Shown here: positions 7,287-15,545 of the stretch, piece after piece
Numbering within the stretch: the first letter of the stretch is position 1
How the letters are laid out: every line of letters begins with the position of its first letter
Assembly: GCF_039839785.1 (NCBI RefSeq)
Contig: NZ_JBDOQT010000002.1
Span: forward strand, 682,001 to 746,000
DNA: 64,000 bases
Direction of reading: 5' to 3'
From: Pelagibius sp. CAU 1746
Lineage (GTDB): Bacteria; Pseudomonadota; Alphaproteobacteria; Kiloniellales; Kiloniellaceae
Notes under the pieces: generated by a model
The model's input: the letters and a program-made list of their open reading frames with translations, nothing else
Databases searched by the model: none
What the model was told of the DNA's origin: nothing
Translations under genes and position numbers: made by a program

Positions 7287-8407
7287 CCGGCGAACTCCTC
7301 GCGCAAGGCCGCCCCCTGCTGATCCACCGACGGGACGGCGCCGAGATCGACATCGCTGCCGCGGATCTCCACCGGCGGCGCCACCAGCTCGACCGGCCCC
7401 GTCGGCGTGCCGACGGTGACGCGGCGGAGCTGCGGGTGGGCGCTCAAGTCCGCCGGCGTGTTCACCGCTCCGTAGGCTATGGCGGCGGCGAAGAGGCGTT
7501 CGGCCAACTCCTCGCGGCTCAACCCGCTGAAGACTTCGTCGATAATGCCGTCGAGAACCGGCCGGTTGGCGACCCGTGCCGTGTTGTCCTGAAAGCGCGG
7601 GTCGCCCAGCATCTCCGGCCGTTGCAGCACCTCTTCCACCAGGCGCTTCCATTCGCGCTCGTTCTGGATCGAGAAAACCAGCTCCTCGCCGCCCCGGCAG
7701 GCGTAAACGCCGTAGGGCGCGATGGAGGGATGGTTGAGGCCGACGCGCCCCGGCGCGCCGGGGCCGTAGTCTTGGTGCAGCAGCGGCACGGTCATCCAAT
7801 CGGCCATGCCGCTGAACAAGGAGGTCGCCAGCGCCGAGCCCTCGCCCGTGCGCCCGCGCCGCAGCAACGCCTCCAGCACCGCCTGGTAGGCGTACATGCC
7901 GCAGGCGATATCGCAGACCGAGACGCCGACGCGGCCCGGCCCCTCCGGACGGCCGGTGATGGCGGCCAGGCCGCTTTCGGCCTGCACCAGCAGGTCGTAG
8001 GCCTTCATCTTGGCGTAGGGGCCGCTCTCGCCGTAACCGGAGATATCGCAGGTGATGAGCCGCGGATGCGCCTTGCGCAAGACCTCATGGCCGAGGCCGA
8101 GACGCCCCGCCGCGCCCGGCGCGAGGTTCTGGATGAAAACATCGGCCTTGGCGAGGATGCGCCGCACCAGCGCCAGGTCGTCCGGCTGCTTCAGGTCGAC
8201 GGCGAGGGATTCCTTGCCGCGGTTCAGCCACACGAAGTAGGCGCTCTCGCCGTGCACCACGCGGTCGTAGCCGCGCGCGAAGTCGCCTTCCGGGCGTTCC
8301 AGCTTGATCACCCGTGCTCCGGCGTCGGCCAGCTTGCAGGAGCAATAGGGCGCGGCCACCGCCTGCTCCAGGCTGACGACCAGAAGGCCTTCCAAGGGTT
8401 TGCTCAT
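7283..8407 (-). CDS. Class III CoA-transferase (CaiB/BaiF family)
   Basis: A 374-residue family III CoA-transferase, which moves CoA between carboxylic acids through an enzyme-bound anhydride. The N-terminal block GLLVVSLEQAVAAPYC, the substrate loop WLNRGKESLAVDLK near residue 60, and the active-site aspartate 138 in AYDLLVQAESGL are present, followed by NHPSIAPYGVYAC and the small C-terminal domain. The organisation with an acyl-CoA dehydrogenase upstream (6 bp gap) and a hydratase downstream (4-base overlap) suggests activation of a carboxylic acid before desaturation and hydration. Donor (often succinyl-CoA) and acceptor are not determinable. Confidence 0.9.
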   Translation of the reverse strand: MSKPLEGLLVVSLEQAVAAPYCSCKLADAGARVIKLERPEGDFARGYDRVVHGESAYFVWLNRGKESLAVDLKQPDDLALVRRILAKADVFIQNLAPGAAGRLGLGHEVLRKAHPRLITCDISGYGESGPYAKMKAYDLLVQAESGLAAITGRPEGPGRVGVSVCDIACGMYAYQAVLEALLRRGRTGEGSALATSLFSGMADWMTVPLLHQDYGPGAPGRVGLNHPSIAPYGVYACRGGEELVFSIQNEREWKRLVEEVLQRPEMLGDPRFQDNTARVANRPVLDGIIDEVFSGLSREELAERLFAAAIAYGAVNTPADLSAHPQLRRVTVGTPTGPVELVAPPVEIRGSDVDLGAVPSVDQQGAALREEFAG

Positions 8408-8413
8408 GATGCC

Positions 8414-9577
8414 CTAATAGCTGCGCGGCATGCCGAGCACGTGCTCGGCCAGGAAGGCGAGGATCAGGTTGGTGGAGATCGGCGCTACCTGATAGAGCCG
8501 CGCCTCGCGGTACTTGCGCTCGACGTCGTATTCCTCGGCGAAGCCGAAGCCGCCGTGGGTCTGCAGGCAGGCCTCCGCCGCCGCCCAGGAAGCTTCCGAG
8601 GCCAGCATCTTGGCCATGTTGGCCTCCCGGCCGCAGCGTTGGCCGGCGTCGAAGAGGGCCGCCGCCCGCTCCACCATCAGCGCCGCCGCCTCGCTCTGGG
8701 CGTAGGCTCTGGCGATGGGGAACTGGATGCCCTGGTTCTGCCCGATCGGCCGGCCGAAGACCTTGCGCTCGCTGGCGTAGCTGCTCGCCTTGTCGATGAA
8801 CCAGCGCGCGTCGCCGATGCATTCGGAGGCGATGAGGATGCGCTCCGCGTTCATGCCGTCCAGGATGTAGCGGAAGCCCTTGCCCTCCTCGCCGATCAGG
8901 TTCTCCGCCGGGACCTCCAGGTTGTCGAAGAAGACCTCGGTGGCGGCGTGGTTCATCATCGCGCGGATCGGCTTGATGGTGATGCCCTTGCCCACCGCCT
9001 CGCGCAGGTCGACGATGAAGACCGAGAGCCCCTCGCCCTTCTTCACCACCTGCTCCTTTGGCGTGGTGCGCGCCAAGAGCAGCATGAGATCGCTGTGCTC
9101 GGCGCGGCTGGTCCAGACCTTCTGGCCGTTGACGACGTAGCGCTCGCCGTCGCGCTTGGCGAAGGTGGAGAGGCTCAAGGTGTCGGTGCCGCTGGTCGGC
9201 TCGGTGACGCCGAAGGCCTGGAGGCGCAAACTGCCCTCGGCGATGCCGGGCAGGTAGCGCTGTTTCTGCGCCTCGCTGCCGTGCCGCAGGACCGTGCCCA
9301 TGGTGTACATCTGGGCGTGGCAGGCGGCGCCGTTGCAGCCGGACTTCTGGATCTCCTCCAGGATGGCGCAGCCGGCGGCCAGCGGCAGGCCGCTGCCGCC
9401 GTAGTCTTCCGGAATCAGGGCGGCCAGATAGCCGGCCTCGGTCAACTCCTTCACGAAGGCCTCGGGATAGGCCCGCTCGGCGTCCAGCGCGCGCCAGTAG
9501 GCGCCGGGATAGTTGGCGCAGAGGGCGCGCACCCCCTCGCGGATTTCGGGGAAGCTCTCGTTCGTCTCGACAGTCAT
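8414..9577 (-). CDS. Acyl-CoA dehydrogenase
   Basis: A 387-residue flavoprotein that would introduce an alpha-beta double bond into an acyl-CoA and pass electrons to ETF. Visible blocks are FGVTEPTSGTD near residue 122 (FAD/substrate loop), YVVNGQKVWTSRAE near 147, RKVFGRPIGQNQGIQF near 271, and the C-terminal LQTHGGFGFAEEYDVERKYREARL. The loop that carries the MCAD-type catalytic glutamate (YEGT) reads YQVAPIST here, while Glu245 in GMNAERI aligns with the isovaleryl-CoA-dehydrogenase position. It is first in a tight run with the CoA-transferase and hydratase genes. Confidence 0.9.
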   Translation of the reverse strand: MTVETNESFPEIREGVRALCANYPGAYWRALDAERAYPEAFVKELTEAGYLAALIPEDYGGSGLPLAAGCAILEEIQKSGCNGAACHAQMYTMGTVLRHGSEAQKQRYLPGIAEGSLRLQAFGVTEPTSGTDTLSLSTFAKRDGERYVVNGQKVWTSRAEHSDLMLLLARTTPKEQVVKKGEGLSVFIVDLREAVGKGITIKPIRAMMNHAATEVFFDNLEVPAENLIGEEGKGFRYILDGMNAERILIASECIGDARWFIDKASSYASERKVFGRPIGQNQGIQFPIARAYAQSEAAALMVERAAALFDAGQRCGREANMAKMLASEASWAAAEACLQTHGGFGFAEEYDVERKYREARLYQVAPISTNLILAFLAEHVLGMPRSY

Positions 9578-9621
9578 AAGCTCGGGGTCACAGGCCCTGC
9601 GGCGGAGGTCTTGGGGGGAAG

Positions 9622-10224
9622 TCAGCCTACTAGAACACCGCGGCCCGGCAAAGGCCGAGGGAACATGGCACCCATGTCCTCAGCGCCCGGCCGGCCGCAA
9701 CCGGCGGTCGCCAGGCTGCGGCTGATCCGGAAGGCCGCCACCGCCAGCTCCGCTTCGCAGGGAGCGTCAGGCGCTTCCTGCCCGGCCGCGGCAGGGCGGC
9801 GGGCGGCGACATCGCCGGCGGAGAGCAGGGGCACCGCCTGCAACTGGGCATGGGGCTGTAACTGGGCATGGGGCTGCAACGGGGCGCGGGACTGCAACGG
9901 CGCGTGGGGCTGCAACGGCGCGTGGGGTTCGGCTGCCGCCGGGAAGAGGAAGCCCACCCGGTCGACCTTGAAAACGGCGCGCTGGGCCGCGGCCAGACAC
10001 TGGCCCAGGTCGAGCAGTTCGCGCGCCAGATCGGACGGCAAGGCGTTGAAGTGGGGAAAGTGCTCGCGCGGGATGATCCGCAGGTGCCCGGGACGGATCG
10101 GGGCCCTGTCGAGGAAGGCGACCAGACGGTCGCTCTGGTGGACGATGGGGGCGCGGACGCGGCCCGCGGCGATGGCGCAGAAGGGACAGCCGCCTTGGGC
10201 GGCCCGCGGATGAAGTGCGGTCAT
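9622..10224 (-). CDS. HIT-fold protein with degenerate, repeat-expanded triad
   Basis: A 200-residue protein. The first 95 residues read as a normal HIT (nucleotide hydrolase/transferase) domain: CPFCAIAAGRVRAPIVHQSD, then FLDRAPIRPGHLRIIPREHFPHF and VDRVGFLF. Where the HxHxH catalytic triad should lie, there is instead a five-fold hexapeptide repeat (PHAPLQ, PHAPLQ, SRAPLQ, PHAQLQ, PHAQLQ) running into AVPLL. The last copy aligns with the triad as H-Q-Q, so the nucleophilic central histidine is gone. It is likely inactive as a hydrolase, or repurposed. The start at 10224 has GGAG upstream. It sits 44 bp upstream of the acyl-CoA dehydrogenase gene on the same strand. Confidence 0.7.
   Translation of the reverse strand: MTALHPRAAQGGCPFCAIAAGRVRAPIVHQSDRLVAFLDRAPIRPGHLRIIPREHFPHFNALPSDLARELLDLGQCLAAAQRAVFKVDRVGFLFPAAAEPHAPLQPHAPLQSRAPLQPHAQLQPHAQLQAVPLLSAGDVAARRPAAAGQEAPDAPCEAELAVAAFRISRSLATAGCGRPGAEDMGAMFPRPLPGRGVLVG
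9838..9927. repeat. Five-copy 18-bp in-frame tandem repeat inside the HIT gene
   Basis: The unit on the plus strand is CTGCAACKGSGCRTGGGG (ambiguity codes mark varying bases), repeated five times at exact 18-base spacing. On the coding strand it gives the PHA(P/Q)LQ hexapeptide. Copies 1-2 and 4-5 are nearly identical pairs, which indicates recent duplication. It falls exactly at the expected histidine-triad position. Confidence 0.9.
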
Positions 10225-10272
10225 GGAACTGGCTCCGGAATGCGGTTGGGGGCCCAAACTTCGTTGGGGAAC

Positions 10273-10301
10273 AAAAAACACCCCGGCCGTTACCGGCGGG
10301 G
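10273..10301 (-). terminator. Orphan minus-strand terminator upstream of the HIT gene
   Basis: On the minus strand a GC-rich stem (CCCCG-CCGG against the bulged complement, 10281-10301) with a short loop is followed by TG and six T. It lies about 50 bp upstream of the HIT start, in the gap before the divergent methyltransferase gene. The transcript it ends would start between roughly 10303 and 10500 and has no clear gene. A 41-codon frame (10415 down to 10290) with a weak AAAGG upstream ends in its loop. It may instead act as an attenuator. Confidence 0.55.
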
Positions 10302-10527
10302 CGTCCGCATTTCCGAACAAGTGCGCAGCAGCGCGCCGAACCCCGCGTCAGTGGCGACGGCCGGGGCGTGGCATTCGTGCAGCGGTCTCGAAGCGCTTGT
10401 CCATGAAAGGAGCATAGCCGCCTTTGCGGGCGCTGAAAAGCCCGTCAGGAGGCTGGCAGCAAAGGGCGCCGCAAAGCCCCCTGAGGTCTGGCGAGGCCCC
10501 GCCGCCAGGGCCTAGAATGCGCCCGCC

Positions 10528-11217
10528 ATGACCGAGACCCCCCTGCTCAAACACACGGAAGTCCTGCGCCAGCGCCTGGTGCTGGCGGGGGCGGCCGTTG
10601 CCGACGTCGGCTGCGGCGACGGCGGGCTGGTGCGCGTCCTGGCGCGCGGCGGCGCCTGGGCCATCGGCATCGATCCCGGCCCGCAGCAGCTCGCCCGCGC
10701 CCGGGCCGCCGAGCGCGCAGCGGACGAGGTCTACCTCTGCGCCCTGGGCGAGGCCCTGCCCCTGCCCGCGGCCTGCCTGGACGCTCTGATCTACTTCAAC
10801 GCCCTGCACCACGTACCGGTCGAGGTCCAGGACGCGGCCCTGGAGGAGGCCGCCCGCGTGGTGCGGCCCGGCGGCCTGGTCTACGTCCAGGAACCCCTGG
10901 CCGAGGGCGATTACTTCGAGCTGGTGCGGCCCATCGAGGACGAGACAGAGGTGCGCGCCCGGGCCTACGACGCCCTGAAGACCGCCGCCGGCGGCCGACT
11001 GCGCGAGACCGAGGAGTTCCACTACCGCGCGCCCTTGCGGGTGAAGAGCGTCGAGGCCTTCCTCTCCGGCCTCGTCGCCGTCGACCCGGCGCGCCGCCCG
11101 GCGGTGGAAGCCGCCGAAACGTCGTTGCGGCAGGGTTTTCTGGCGGCGGCCGAACAGCGCGACGGGGCCTTCTGGTTTGAGATCCCGTCACGGCTCAACC
11201 TGCTGCGCCGGCACTGA
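10528..11217 (+). CDS. Class I SAM-dependent methyltransferase
   Basis: A 229-residue Methyltransf_11-type enzyme. Motif I is VADVGCGDGGLVRVLARGG near residue 25, followed by the acidic ribose-binding end IGIDPGPQQLARA. Motif II/III residues DALIYFNALHHVP lie near 89, and ARVVRPGGLVYVQEPL near 110. There is no substrate-binding insertion to name the methyl acceptor; small-molecule, lipid or quinone substrates are possible. It is followed after 11 bp by a small conserved hypothetical and then the YcaQ-type glycosylase, likely one transcript. Confidence 0.85.
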   Translation: MTETPLLKHTEVLRQRLVLAGAAVADVGCGDGGLVRVLARGGAWAIGIDPGPQQLARARAAERAADEVYLCALGEALPLPAACLDALIYFNALHHVPVEVQDAALEEAARVVRPGGLVYVQEPLAEGDYFELVRPIEDETEVRARAYDALKTAAGGRLRETEEFHYRAPLRVKSVEAFLSGLVAVDPARRPAVEAAETSLRQGFLAAAEQRDGAFWFEIPSRLNLLRRH

Positions 11218-11228
11218 GGATACAGACC

Positions 11229-11573
11229 GTGGCCATCCGCTATCTCTCCGAGCACGACTCCCCCGACGATCCCGGCGGCCTGATCCGCGAAGTGCTGAAC
11301 CTGGGCGAGGACTTCCCCGGCCCGGCCGAAGACGTGGTGCTGGCCTGGATCCTGCGCCTCGGCCAGGACCGCGACCCGGGCCAGGCGGCCCAGCGGCTGA
11401 TCGCCGACTACCGCCTGGAGGAGCAGCCGCAGCCCGGCGGCGCCTGCGGGCGCGTCATCGAGATGCTGAAGGAGACCGCCGAGTTCCCGGCCCAGCGCAT
11501 GACCCGCCACATGTGCAAGCCGCGCCGGCGCGGCGGCTGGCGGCGCAACCGGACCGGCGACAAGCAGCCGTGA
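11229..11573 (+). CDS. Small conserved-looking hypothetical protein
   Basis: A 114-residue protein I do not recognise. It has an acidic N-terminal two-thirds of amphipathic helices (LIREVLNLGEDFPGPAEDVVLAWILRLG) and a strongly basic C-terminus (KPRRRGGWRRNRTGDK) that could bind nucleic acid. There is no signal peptide or membrane segment. It starts with GTG 11 bp after the methyltransferase stop, and its TGA overlaps the GTG start of the YcaQ-type gene (GTGA), which supports real, coupled translation. Confidence 0.7.
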   Translation: MAIRYLSEHDSPDDPGGLIREVLNLGEDFPGPAEDVVLAWILRLGQDRDPGQAAQRLIADYRLEEQPQPGGACGRVIEMLKETAEFPAQRMTRHMCKPRRRGGWRRNRTGDKQP

Positions 11574-12799
11574 CGCAGCCGAGGATCATCGACAATCGCA
11601 CGGCGCGGCGTCTCTTCCTGGCGCGCCAGGGCCTCACCCTGCCGCCGCATCTGAAGCTCACCGATGCGGGCCTGCTGGAGCTCATCGAGCGCCTGGGATT
11701 CGTGCAGCTCGATTCCATCCAGACGGTGGAGCGCGCCCACCACATGATCCTCTTCGCGCGCAACCAGACCTACCGCCACAAGCAACTCGCCCGCCTGCAC
11801 GAGCGCGAGGCGGCCTTGTTCGAGAACTGGACCCACGACGCCGCCGTCATCCCCAGCCGCTTCTTCCCGCACTGGAAACTGCGCTTCGCGCGCGAGGAGG
11901 CGCGCCTGCGCGAGCGTTGGCGCAAGTGGCGCGACGGCGACTTCGAGAGCGAACTGGCGAGCGTGCTGCGGCACGTCGCCGACAACGGCCGCGTGCTGGC
12001 CCGCGAACTGGGCAACGACGACGAGGCCACCCCCAAGACCAACGGCGGCTGGTGGGACTGGCACCCCTCCAAGACGGCGCTGGAATACCTCTGGCGCTGC
12101 GGCCACCTGGCCGTGGCCGCGCGCGACGGTTTCCAGAAGGTCTACGACCTGACCGAACGCACCCTGCCGCACGCGCAGTTGGAGGCGGAGTTCTCCGAGG
12201 CCGAGACGGTGGACTGGGCCTGCCGCGCGGCGCTGGAGCGCCTGGGCGTCGCCACCTCCGGCGAAATCGCCGCCTTCTGGGACCTGGTCACGCCCGCCGA
12301 GGCCAAGGCCTGGTGTCAGGCGCGCAAGGGAAACGAGTTGGAGGAAGTGCTGATCGAGAATGCCGGAGGGGGCAAGCCGCGCGCCGCCTTTTGCTTCGCC
12401 GATGAAGATCAAGGCTATGACTCCTGGGCCGGGCTGCCGGAGCCGCCCAAGCGGCTGCGCGTCCTCAGTCCCTTCGACCCGCTGATCCGCGACCGCAAGC
12501 GCACCGAACGCCTCTTCGGCTTCCACTACCGCATCGAGGTCTTCGTGCCCGCGGCCAAGCGCAAGTACGGCTACTACGTCTTCCCGCTGCTGGAGGGCGA
12601 ACGCCTGATCGGCCGCATCGACATGAAGCACGAGCGCGGGCGCGGCGAACTGCGCGTGAAGGGCCTATGGCTGGAGCCCAAGGTGAAGCTCTCCGCCGCG
12701 CGCAAAAACCGCCTGGAGGCGGAGCTGGAGCGCCAGCGCCGCTTCACCGGCGCGGAGCGCGTCGTTTTCGGCAAGGGCTGGCTGAAAACCGCGGACTGA
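11570..12799 (+). CDS. YcaQ-family crosslink-repair DNA glycosylase (HTH_42)
   Basis: A 409-residue winged-helix protein of the AlkX/YcaQ family, whose characterised members unhook DNA interstrand crosslinks and excise bulky alkylated purines. The catalytic QxD motif is seen as Q46-L-D48 in FVQLDSIQ, followed by the family blocks RAHHMILFAR, FENWTHDAAVIP and, at the C-terminus, VLSPFDPLIRDRKRTERLFGF and YGYYVFPLLEGERLIGRIDMK. The GTG start overlaps the preceding stop by GTGA. Its partners (a methyltransferase and a basic small protein) do not clearly belong to repair. Function is by family. Confidence 0.88.
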   Translation: MTQPRIIDNRTARRLFLARQGLTLPPHLKLTDAGLLELIERLGFVQLDSIQTVERAHHMILFARNQTYRHKQLARLHEREAALFENWTHDAAVIPSRFFPHWKLRFAREEARLRERWRKWRDGDFESELASVLRHVADNGRVLARELGNDDEATPKTNGGWWDWHPSKTALEYLWRCGHLAVAARDGFQKVYDLTERTLPHAQLEAEFSEAETVDWACRAALERLGVATSGEIAAFWDLVTPAEAKAWCQARKGNELEEVLIENAGGGKPRAAFCFADEDQGYDSWAGLPEPPKRLRVLSPFDPLIRDRKRTERLFGFHYRIEVFVPAAKRKYGYYVFPLLEGERLIGRIDMKHERGRGELRVKGLWLEPKVKLSAARKNRLEAELERQRRFTGAERVVFGKGWLKTAD

Positions 12800-12805
12800 A
12801 CGGAC

Positions 12806-14212
12806 TCAGCCCTCCGCCCTGCGCTTCCACGCCGCGAGGATCTCGAACGCCTGGTCGCGCAGAAGCTGGTAGAGGCTGCCGATGACGACGATGGTGCAGA
12901 AGGCGGCGACGGCGATCCAGAGGTATTCCAGAAGCAGGCTCTGCGCCACCGGCGGCTCGGGCAGAGCGTCGACGCCGATCGTCGCCGCCGCTTCCTTGAG
13001 GTCGGACAGGGTCCAGGCCAGCTCTTCTTCGATGAAGGCCCCAAGCAGGAGCTGGTTGAAGGTATAGTAGCCGGCCACGAGGATCGCGGCGAGCGGCGCG
13101 GCCTGGGCGGCAAAGACGAAGAGAGCCAGCACCGTCGACTGAAGCCTGCGCCACAGGCCCGCCAGCCCCGTCAGGTTCAGCAGCAAGCCGTTCAGGACCC
13201 AGCTCTCGTCCAGCAAGTCGAGCCTGGCGGCAGGGAGCAGCGGCGCCAACTCGCGGCGGAGTTCCTGGCGCCGGCGGAACTGCACGATGTAGAGGTGGAA
13301 GGCGACCAGGAGAATCAGCGGCGACGCCGGCACCAGCAGCTCGCGGGTAACCTGCACCTCGATGCCCGGCGCCGAAAGCTTGCTGGAAGCCTCGGCCGCC
13401 CGTGCCGCCTGCCAGTTGGAGATATCCTCGATCGAGCAGTTCCCCAGATTGTTGGCTCCGCAGAAGGCTTCGATGACCATCACCGCCCGGAGAAAATCGC
13501 GGGCCTTGGGCAGGTCGTCCAACAGATTGGTCAGAACCGAGTCCTCCAGGACCCTGTCGTTGTAGCGTTCCAGGCTGAGACGGCGCAGATCCCGCCCGCG
13601 CGCTTCGGGCGTGATCAGCTCGCTGGGATGGATGCTGTCGGCCTTGATGACGATGTCGCGGCTTTTCTCCAATGCCTGGGTCCAGGCGTCGGCGAAGAGC
13701 AGATAGACGGCGAAACCGGTGAGGTGGTAGTAGTCCGCGGTCTTGAGGTCGAGCTCGAAGTAGCCTTCCAGCAGGCGGAGCGCTCCTTCGGAATTCTCGT
13801 GAAGGGAGCCGAAGTCGTCGAGGAAGTCGATCTCGTCATCGCTGAGCGTCTGCTTGGCGAGATCCTCCATCTGCTGCTGCAGATCCGGCGCCATCTTCGC
13901 GCTCATCGCCTCGGCCTGGGCGATCGCGCGCGAAACGTCCCGAATCTGCGCGGCGGCCTGCCGCAGCTCGGCGTGATAGGACGTAAAGCGCGCGCGGTTG
14001 GCCTTGAGGTAGCGGTCGACCTCGAGGACCGGCTGCAAAGTCTCGACGGCAGGCCCGATCTTCTCGGACACGAAGGTCCGGTCCTGGAACACCAGGAACA
14101 TGACCGCCACCGCGAGCACCAGGTTCACATAGAAGAGGTTGCGCAGCCGCAAGGTGGTCGACGCCAAGCGGTCGATCAGGGTGGACTGGTGAGGGTCTTC
14201 GCTTTCCGACAT
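12806..14212 (-). CDS. Four-helix membrane protein of unknown function
   Basis: A 468-residue protein I cannot place in a family. One transmembrane helix lies near residue 26 (NLFYVNLVLAVAVMFLVF). A long, largely helical soluble region follows (about residues 50-280) with coiled-coil-like stretches rich in Glu/Gln/Ala. Three more membrane helices follow (near 290, 370 and 430). The layout resembles a sensor with a periplasmic domain between helices 1 and 2, but no HAMP, kinase or other output domain follows. It is convergent with the YcaQ gene (6 bp between stops) and lies 139 bp downstream of benE. Confidence 0.75.
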   Translation of the reverse strand: MSESEDPHQSTLIDRLASTTLRLRNLFYVNLVLAVAVMFLVFQDRTFVSEKIGPAVETLQPVLEVDRYLKANRARFTSYHAELRQAAAQIRDVSRAIAQAEAMSAKMAPDLQQQMEDLAKQTLSDDEIDFLDDFGSLHENSEGALRLLEGYFELDLKTADYYHLTGFAVYLLFADAWTQALEKSRDIVIKADSIHPSELITPEARGRDLRRLSLERYNDRVLEDSVLTNLLDDLPKARDFLRAVMVIEAFCGANNLGNCSIEDISNWQAARAAEASSKLSAPGIEVQVTRELLVPASPLILLVAFHLYIVQFRRRQELRRELAPLLPAARLDLLDESWVLNGLLLNLTGLAGLWRRLQSTVLALFVFAAQAAPLAAILVAGYYTFNQLLLGAFIEEELAWTLSDLKEAAATIGVDALPEPPVAQSLLLEYLWIAVAAFCTIVVIGSLYQLLRDQAFEILAAWKRRAEG

Positions 14213-14351
14213 GCCATCCCCCTTCGCATGCGGGTCCGCGCCATTCTATCCGATAAGCCGGCGAAGCCGAAAATCTCCATTGTGCCCGCAGCGGTTCATT
14301 CGGAGTAGGCCGCCTGGCGACGGCCCCTGCGAGAAGGCGGCGGGCCCGGGC

Positions 14352-15545
14352 CTAGCGCCGGCGGCCGGGGCGCCAGCGCGTCAGCGCGTAGAGGGCGAGC
14401 CCGGCCAGCAGGCCCCAGAAGGCGCTGCCGATGCCGAAGAAGGACAGGCCCGAGGCGGTGGCCAGGAAGGTGACGATGGCCGCCAGACGGTCCTCGGCGG
14501 CGGCCAGGGCCTCGGTCAGCGCCGAGCCGAAGGCGCCCAGCAGCGCGAGCCCCGCGACGGTGAGGATCAGGTAGGCCGGCACCGCGGCGACGAAGGCCGT
14601 GATGAGTCCCGCCAGCAACCCGAAGACCACGTAGAAGGCGCCCGAGACCACGGCGGCCCAATAGCGCCGGGCCGGATCCGGATGGGCGTCCTCGCCCGCG
14701 CAGAGCGCCGCGGTGATGGCCGCCAGGTTCACCGCGTGACCGCCGAAGGGCGCCGCCAGCAGGGTGAAGACGCCGCTGGTGGCGAAGAGCGGCCCCGGCG
14801 CCGGGCGGTAGCCGTTGGCGTTCAGCACCGCCATGCCGGGAATGTTCTGCGAGGCCATGGTGACGATGAAGAGCGGCAGGGCGATACCCACCAGCGCGCT
14901 TAGGGTGAACTGAGGCATGATCGGCAAGGGCTGCGGCCACAGCGCCGCGGCGTCCAAGCTCGGCACTTCGGTGGTGGCGAAGATCATCGCCAGGGCGGCG
15001 AGCAGGGCCGCGGGGATGGCGTAGAGCCGCTTGAAGCGCCAGGCCAGCGCCCAGGCCAGGATGACCGGCAACGTCAGTTCCGGCCCCTCCGCCACCGCGC
15101 GCACCGGCGCCAGGCAGAAGGTGAAGAGCACGCCGGCCAGCATGGCATTGGCCAGTGCCGGCGGGATGGCGGCGACCCAGCGGCCGAGCGGCCGCCACAG
15201 GCCGGCGGCGACGATCAGCACGCCGGACATGAGAAAAGCGCCGACGGCGGCGGCGAAACCGCCCTCCACCGCGCCGGTGGTGGCCAGCAGCGCCGCGCCC
15301 GGTGTCGACCAGGCGATGGAGACCGGCAACCGCGTCTTCAGGGAGAGCCAGACGCCGCAGAGGCCCATGGCGATGGCCAGCGCCATGAGTCCCGAGGCCG
15401 CCTCGCCCTGGCTTGCGCCGATCGCCAGCAGGCCCTGGATGACCACGGCGAAGGAACTCGCGAATCCGACAAAGGCGGCCAGCAGGCCGGCGCTGGCGGC
15501 CTGCAGGGAGAAACCGCCGCCGGCCCGAATGGAAATCTCGGTCAC
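14352..15545 (-). CDS. BenE-family benzoate/H+ symporter-like transporter
   Basis: A 397-residue integral membrane protein with about 12 predicted helices. The N-terminal helices (GLLAAFVGFASSFAVVIQGL), SIAWSTPGAALLATTG near residue 78 and PPALANAMLAGVLF near 127 match the BenE family, which imports benzoate or related aromatic acids with protons. No benzoate-degradation genes are nearby, so the substrate is uncertain. Start and upstream stop overlap as ATGA with the ceramidase-like gene, which implies co-expression. Confidence 0.88.
   Translation of the reverse strand: MTEISIRAGGGFSLQAASAGLLAAFVGFASSFAVVIQGLLAIGASQGEAASGLMALAIAMGLCGVWLSLKTRLPVSIAWSTPGAALLATTGAVEGGFAAAVGAFLMSGVLIVAAGLWRPLGRWVAAIPPALANAMLAGVLFTFCLAPVRAVAEGPELTLPVILAWALAWRFKRLYAIPAALLAALAMIFATTEVPSLDAAALWPQPLPIMPQFTLSALVGIALPLFIVTMASQNIPGMAVLNANGYRPAPGPLFATSGVFTLLAAPFGGHAVNLAAITAALCAGEDAHPDPARRYWAAVVSGAFYVVFGLLAGLITAFVAAVPAYLILTVAGLALLGAFGSALTEALAAAEDRLAAIVTFLATASGLSFFGIGSAFWGLLAGLALYALTRWRPGRRR

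Noticed and set aside
5714-9577. Naming the CoA cluster as the itaconate degradation operon
   Set aside because: The hydratase and CoA-transferase fit, but no citramalyl-CoA lyase gene is present and an acyl-CoA dehydrogenase is, so the pathway is left open.
7436-10213. A long plus-strand open frame of about 925 codons
   Set aside because: It runs antisense across four well-supported minus-strand genes, is rich in Ala/Gly/Arg/His, and has no domain. It is a by-product of GC-rich codon use.
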